Assembly: GCA_016748015.1 (NCBI GenBank)
Contig: JAAOMT010000755.1
Coordinates: forward strand, 45,469-55,734
Direction: 5' to 3'
Length of the DNA stretch: 10,266 bases
From: Geosiphon pyriformis
Taxonomy: Eukaryota; Glomeromycota; Glomeromycetes; Archaeosporales; Geosiphonaceae
The position numbers were made by a program, and so were the translations under genes. Below the pieces are notes generated by a model that did not search any database, was not told where the DNA came from, and worked only from the letters and a program-made list of their open reading frames with translations. Each line of letters starts with the position of its first letter. The first letter of the stretch is position 1. Shown piece after piece: positions 8,650 through 10,266 of the stretch.

Positions 8650-9116
8650 AAGTTATCTTTTTAAGTTTTTATTTTAGTTGCAAATAATGTGGCTTTCCAT
8701 TTAAAAAGGTTATAAAATTGAAAAACACAATATATTTTGTCGATCAGCATTTTGGTAAATTTGATATTGGTTCTCAATTAAAATAAAAAGTCAAGTAATT
8801 TATACACAAAATTTATTAAAAAAAACAGAGTGCAATTAAAAGCTCAAAAAAGTTTTTTTGTTGTGTTAAATACAAATTCAAGCAATAAAAAACAATGGCA
8901 AGAATTTTTAGTCTCATTAAAAAGTTAACAGGCCAAGTTTTTTTAGCATTGATGGCCGATCTCTATAGGCTGATGGAATGGAACGATGATCTGGAATGCC
9001 GCTATTTCATAAATGTGTAAAACTCTTAGTAATTAAGGTTTCTGGTGAAAATAAAGAACAAGGATTAAAATTAAAATTGAAATTAAAATTAGAATCAGAA
9101 ATGAAAACCTTTTATT
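8650..9116 (+). pseudogene. Scattered coding-like remnants, possibly one decayed gene or transposon
   Basis: Several plus-strand pieces read like protein but lie in different frames: IYFVDQHFGKFDIGSQLK up to a stop near 8785; then a frame ending NKKQWQEFLVSLKS; an overlapping ATG frame at 8895-9020 (41 codons, starting MARIFSLIKKLTGQVFLAL, with MEWNDDLE); and a frame with CVKLLVIKVSGENKEQG that runs through the hexamer repeat to a stop near 9114. About 60 bases at 8945-9005 are clearly richer in G and C than the surroundings. I cannot name a family. Frame changes at each boundary suggest a relic, but individual pieces are short enough to arise by chance. Confidence 0.3.
9064..9099 (+). repeat. 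Six-copy imperfect hexamer repeat (ATTAAA)
   Basis: Units read ATTAAA, ATTAAA, ATTGAA, ATTAAA, ATTAGA, ATCAGA. Read in one frame this gives alternating Lys and Leu followed by ESEM. It looks like a short microsatellite with point changes increasing toward the 3' end. Confidence 0.75.
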
Positions 9117-9626
9117 AATTTCATTGTTATTCCCTTTTCAAGTTGAATCACCCCAATTGTTTATAAGAGTTTAAATTTTTTTTGAATTCGGTAAATAATA
9201 TGCGATTTATGTAGAAAAGCAGATTTATCTGTATTAAAAATAACAGATGGTAAGATAATAAACGATCTTTGCAATCATATGTTCATTGAATGAAGAAACC
9301 TTAATTAAATAGGATAGTATTAATTTTAATTGGTTATCTAATTATGGAAATAGCATCAAAAAACATTTTTCTTTGAAGATTACATTTTCAATCTAGCATT
9401 AAATAAAAAATCTTTTTTTTCACAAACAAATGATAATCACAACAGAAGTTAATTTTTTTATTCCTAACTGTATTTATGCTTAATGTCTTTTATTGGTTCC
9501 AAAACACAATTGATGGTAAAGTTGTAATTTTAGATTACGGCAAGATTTTTCTATAAATTGAGGTCTAAGCCTTGAATGATCGTTAAACTCTAACCAAAGA
9601 ATAACGATCTTTCCGAGTGATTTTTC
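9117..9626. other. Spacer with weak coding-like frames
   Basis: This is the upstream region of the gene starting at 9627. Two open plus-strand frames lie here. One, 9195-9293 (32 codons), has a CDLC pair. The other is the part of a frame from the ATG at 9476 to TAA 9554-9556 that reads MLNVFYWFQNTIDGKVVILD. GTAAGA (near 9250) and GTAAAG (near 9514) donors fall inside these frames, but the phases do not match the acceptor at 9788. I see no clear TATA element at a typical distance from the 9627 start. Confidence 0.4.
9578..9609. repeat. Inverted repeat GATCGTTA / TAACGATC
   Basis: Perfect 8-base arms (9578-9585 and 9602-9609) flank a 16-base loop and end 18 bases before the ATG of the 9627 gene. 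It could be a dyad regulatory site or a 5' UTR hairpin. The related string ACGATCTTT also occurs near 9262. Confidence 0.5.
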
Positions 9627-10266
9627 ATGAAAACTCTAATAATAAATAGCTCAGATGAAATAGAAAAACCAAACTATCCAAAAAATTACCCTGCAAAATT
9701 AAAAAAAATGCGCTTTTTTTCAATCATTGATTTAAATCATTACCTATCAATTATTTTAATATGTTTGGGTTTTTTTTATATCACTTAGTAAGAATCAAAC
9801 ATTATACAAAATTGATTCAAAGGGACTTGATTCGATTCCAGCCATATTCACCTTCGAGGAAGGGATAACAATCATGATGATATATAAATATAATGAGAAT
9901 CAATATAATGAGAATCAATATAAAGCATTCTTCAAGTTTAAATCTAACGGCGAATTTTCTCGAAATGAAGAAAAAAATTATGGAGACAAGAGTAAAATAA
10001 CTAATGTTTACAATCTTGACCTTAATTATCTTTTAGTGACTCATAAAAATCAAAGCAACAGCACAATTGGCACAATATTTTTATGGAATGGAACATCAAT
10101 TCAAAGGTTTTTATTATATAAACCCTTAAAGATAAAATCTGCTTAATTTTAAAAATAAAAAATTTTATTAATAATGCAAAAAATTTTATGCAGTGAGATA
10201 GACTTAGGTATAGGGTCTATATCACTAAGAAATAATTATCACGATGACAAATTTCTCATTTCGAAT
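9627..10266 (+). CDS. Membrane-anchored beta-propeller-like protein, 5' part, with a frame break at T8
   Basis: The ATG at 9627 opens a frame of polar, Lys/Asn-rich residues, then a hydrophobic helix (LNHYLSIILICLGFF), likely a signal anchor. At the T8 run 9770-9777 this frame runs into TAG (9786-9788), while the frame one base over is open for about 120 codons: SKNQTLYKIDSK, then repeated beta-strand-like segments such as AIFTFEEGITIMMIYKY and ITNVYNLDLNYLLVTH ... TIFLWNG. A donor in CAAAG|GTTTTT (intron 10107-10193, acceptor TATGCAG) leads in phase to the next exon, EIDLGIGSISL ... KFLISN, open to the window edge. Alternating strand blocks ending in LWNG resemble WD40-like propellers found in large families in Glomeromycotina; that match is from memory. 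The break may be a sequence error, a real mutation, or a sign that the second part starts at an acceptor (CACTTAG, ending 9788) of an unseen upstream exon. The 3' end lies outside the window. Confidence 0.6.
9889..9918 (+). repeat. Perfect 15-base tandem duplication in coding sequence
   Basis: TATAATGAGAATCAA occurs twice back to back (9889-9903 and 9904-9918), encoding YNENQ twice in the propeller-like protein. The identical copies keep frame, so this is probably a recent slippage event. Confidence 0.9.

Overview
This window looks like nuclear DNA of a very AT-rich fungus, most likely a Glomeromycotina (arbuscular mycorrhizal) species or a close relative. Three things point there: short GT-AG introns (59-92 bases) that split genes into many small exons, a fungal class 3 lipase-like gene with typical conserved blocks, and a two-transmembrane orphan protein of a style I associate with Glomeromycotina and Mortierellomycotina. 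The lineage is an inference. No operons, ribosome-binding sites, tRNA, rRNA or CRISPR array were seen.

Layout. (1) 45-1833 (+): an intact nine-exon gene for a 397-residue membrane protein of unknown function. All eight introns keep one frame. (2) 1834-3312: mostly non-coding, with weak coding-like remnants at 1943-2299. (3) 3313-3593 (+): a coding-like fragment that changes frame once. (4) 3758-5305 (-): a secreted fungal lipase (class 3, alpha/beta hydrolase) gene. It is recognisable from signal peptide to C-terminal His block but is broken by about seven single-base frame changes, and the GxSxG elbow reads GHGSGG. (5) 5913-7170 (-): several coding-like segments of an unidentified, apparently decayed gene, with a short possible secreted ORF on the opposite strand at 6176-6301. 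(6) 7131-8640: a long AT desert with no gene seen. (7) 8650-9556: scattered coding-like remnants, a six-copy hexamer repeat and an inverted repeat. (8) 9627-10266 (+): the start of a gene for an N-terminally anchored, beta-propeller-like protein. It has a frame break at a T8 run and is cut by the window end.

The genes do not form an evident pathway. The picture is one intact gene, one interrupted gene entering at the right edge, and relics between them, as expected in repeat-rich, fast-turnover parts of such genomes. At this base composition, stop-free runs of about 40 codons are common by chance. Only the 45-1833 gene, the lipase relic and the 9627 gene are firm; the remaining coding calls are tentative. 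I found no clear evidence of a new multi-gene system.
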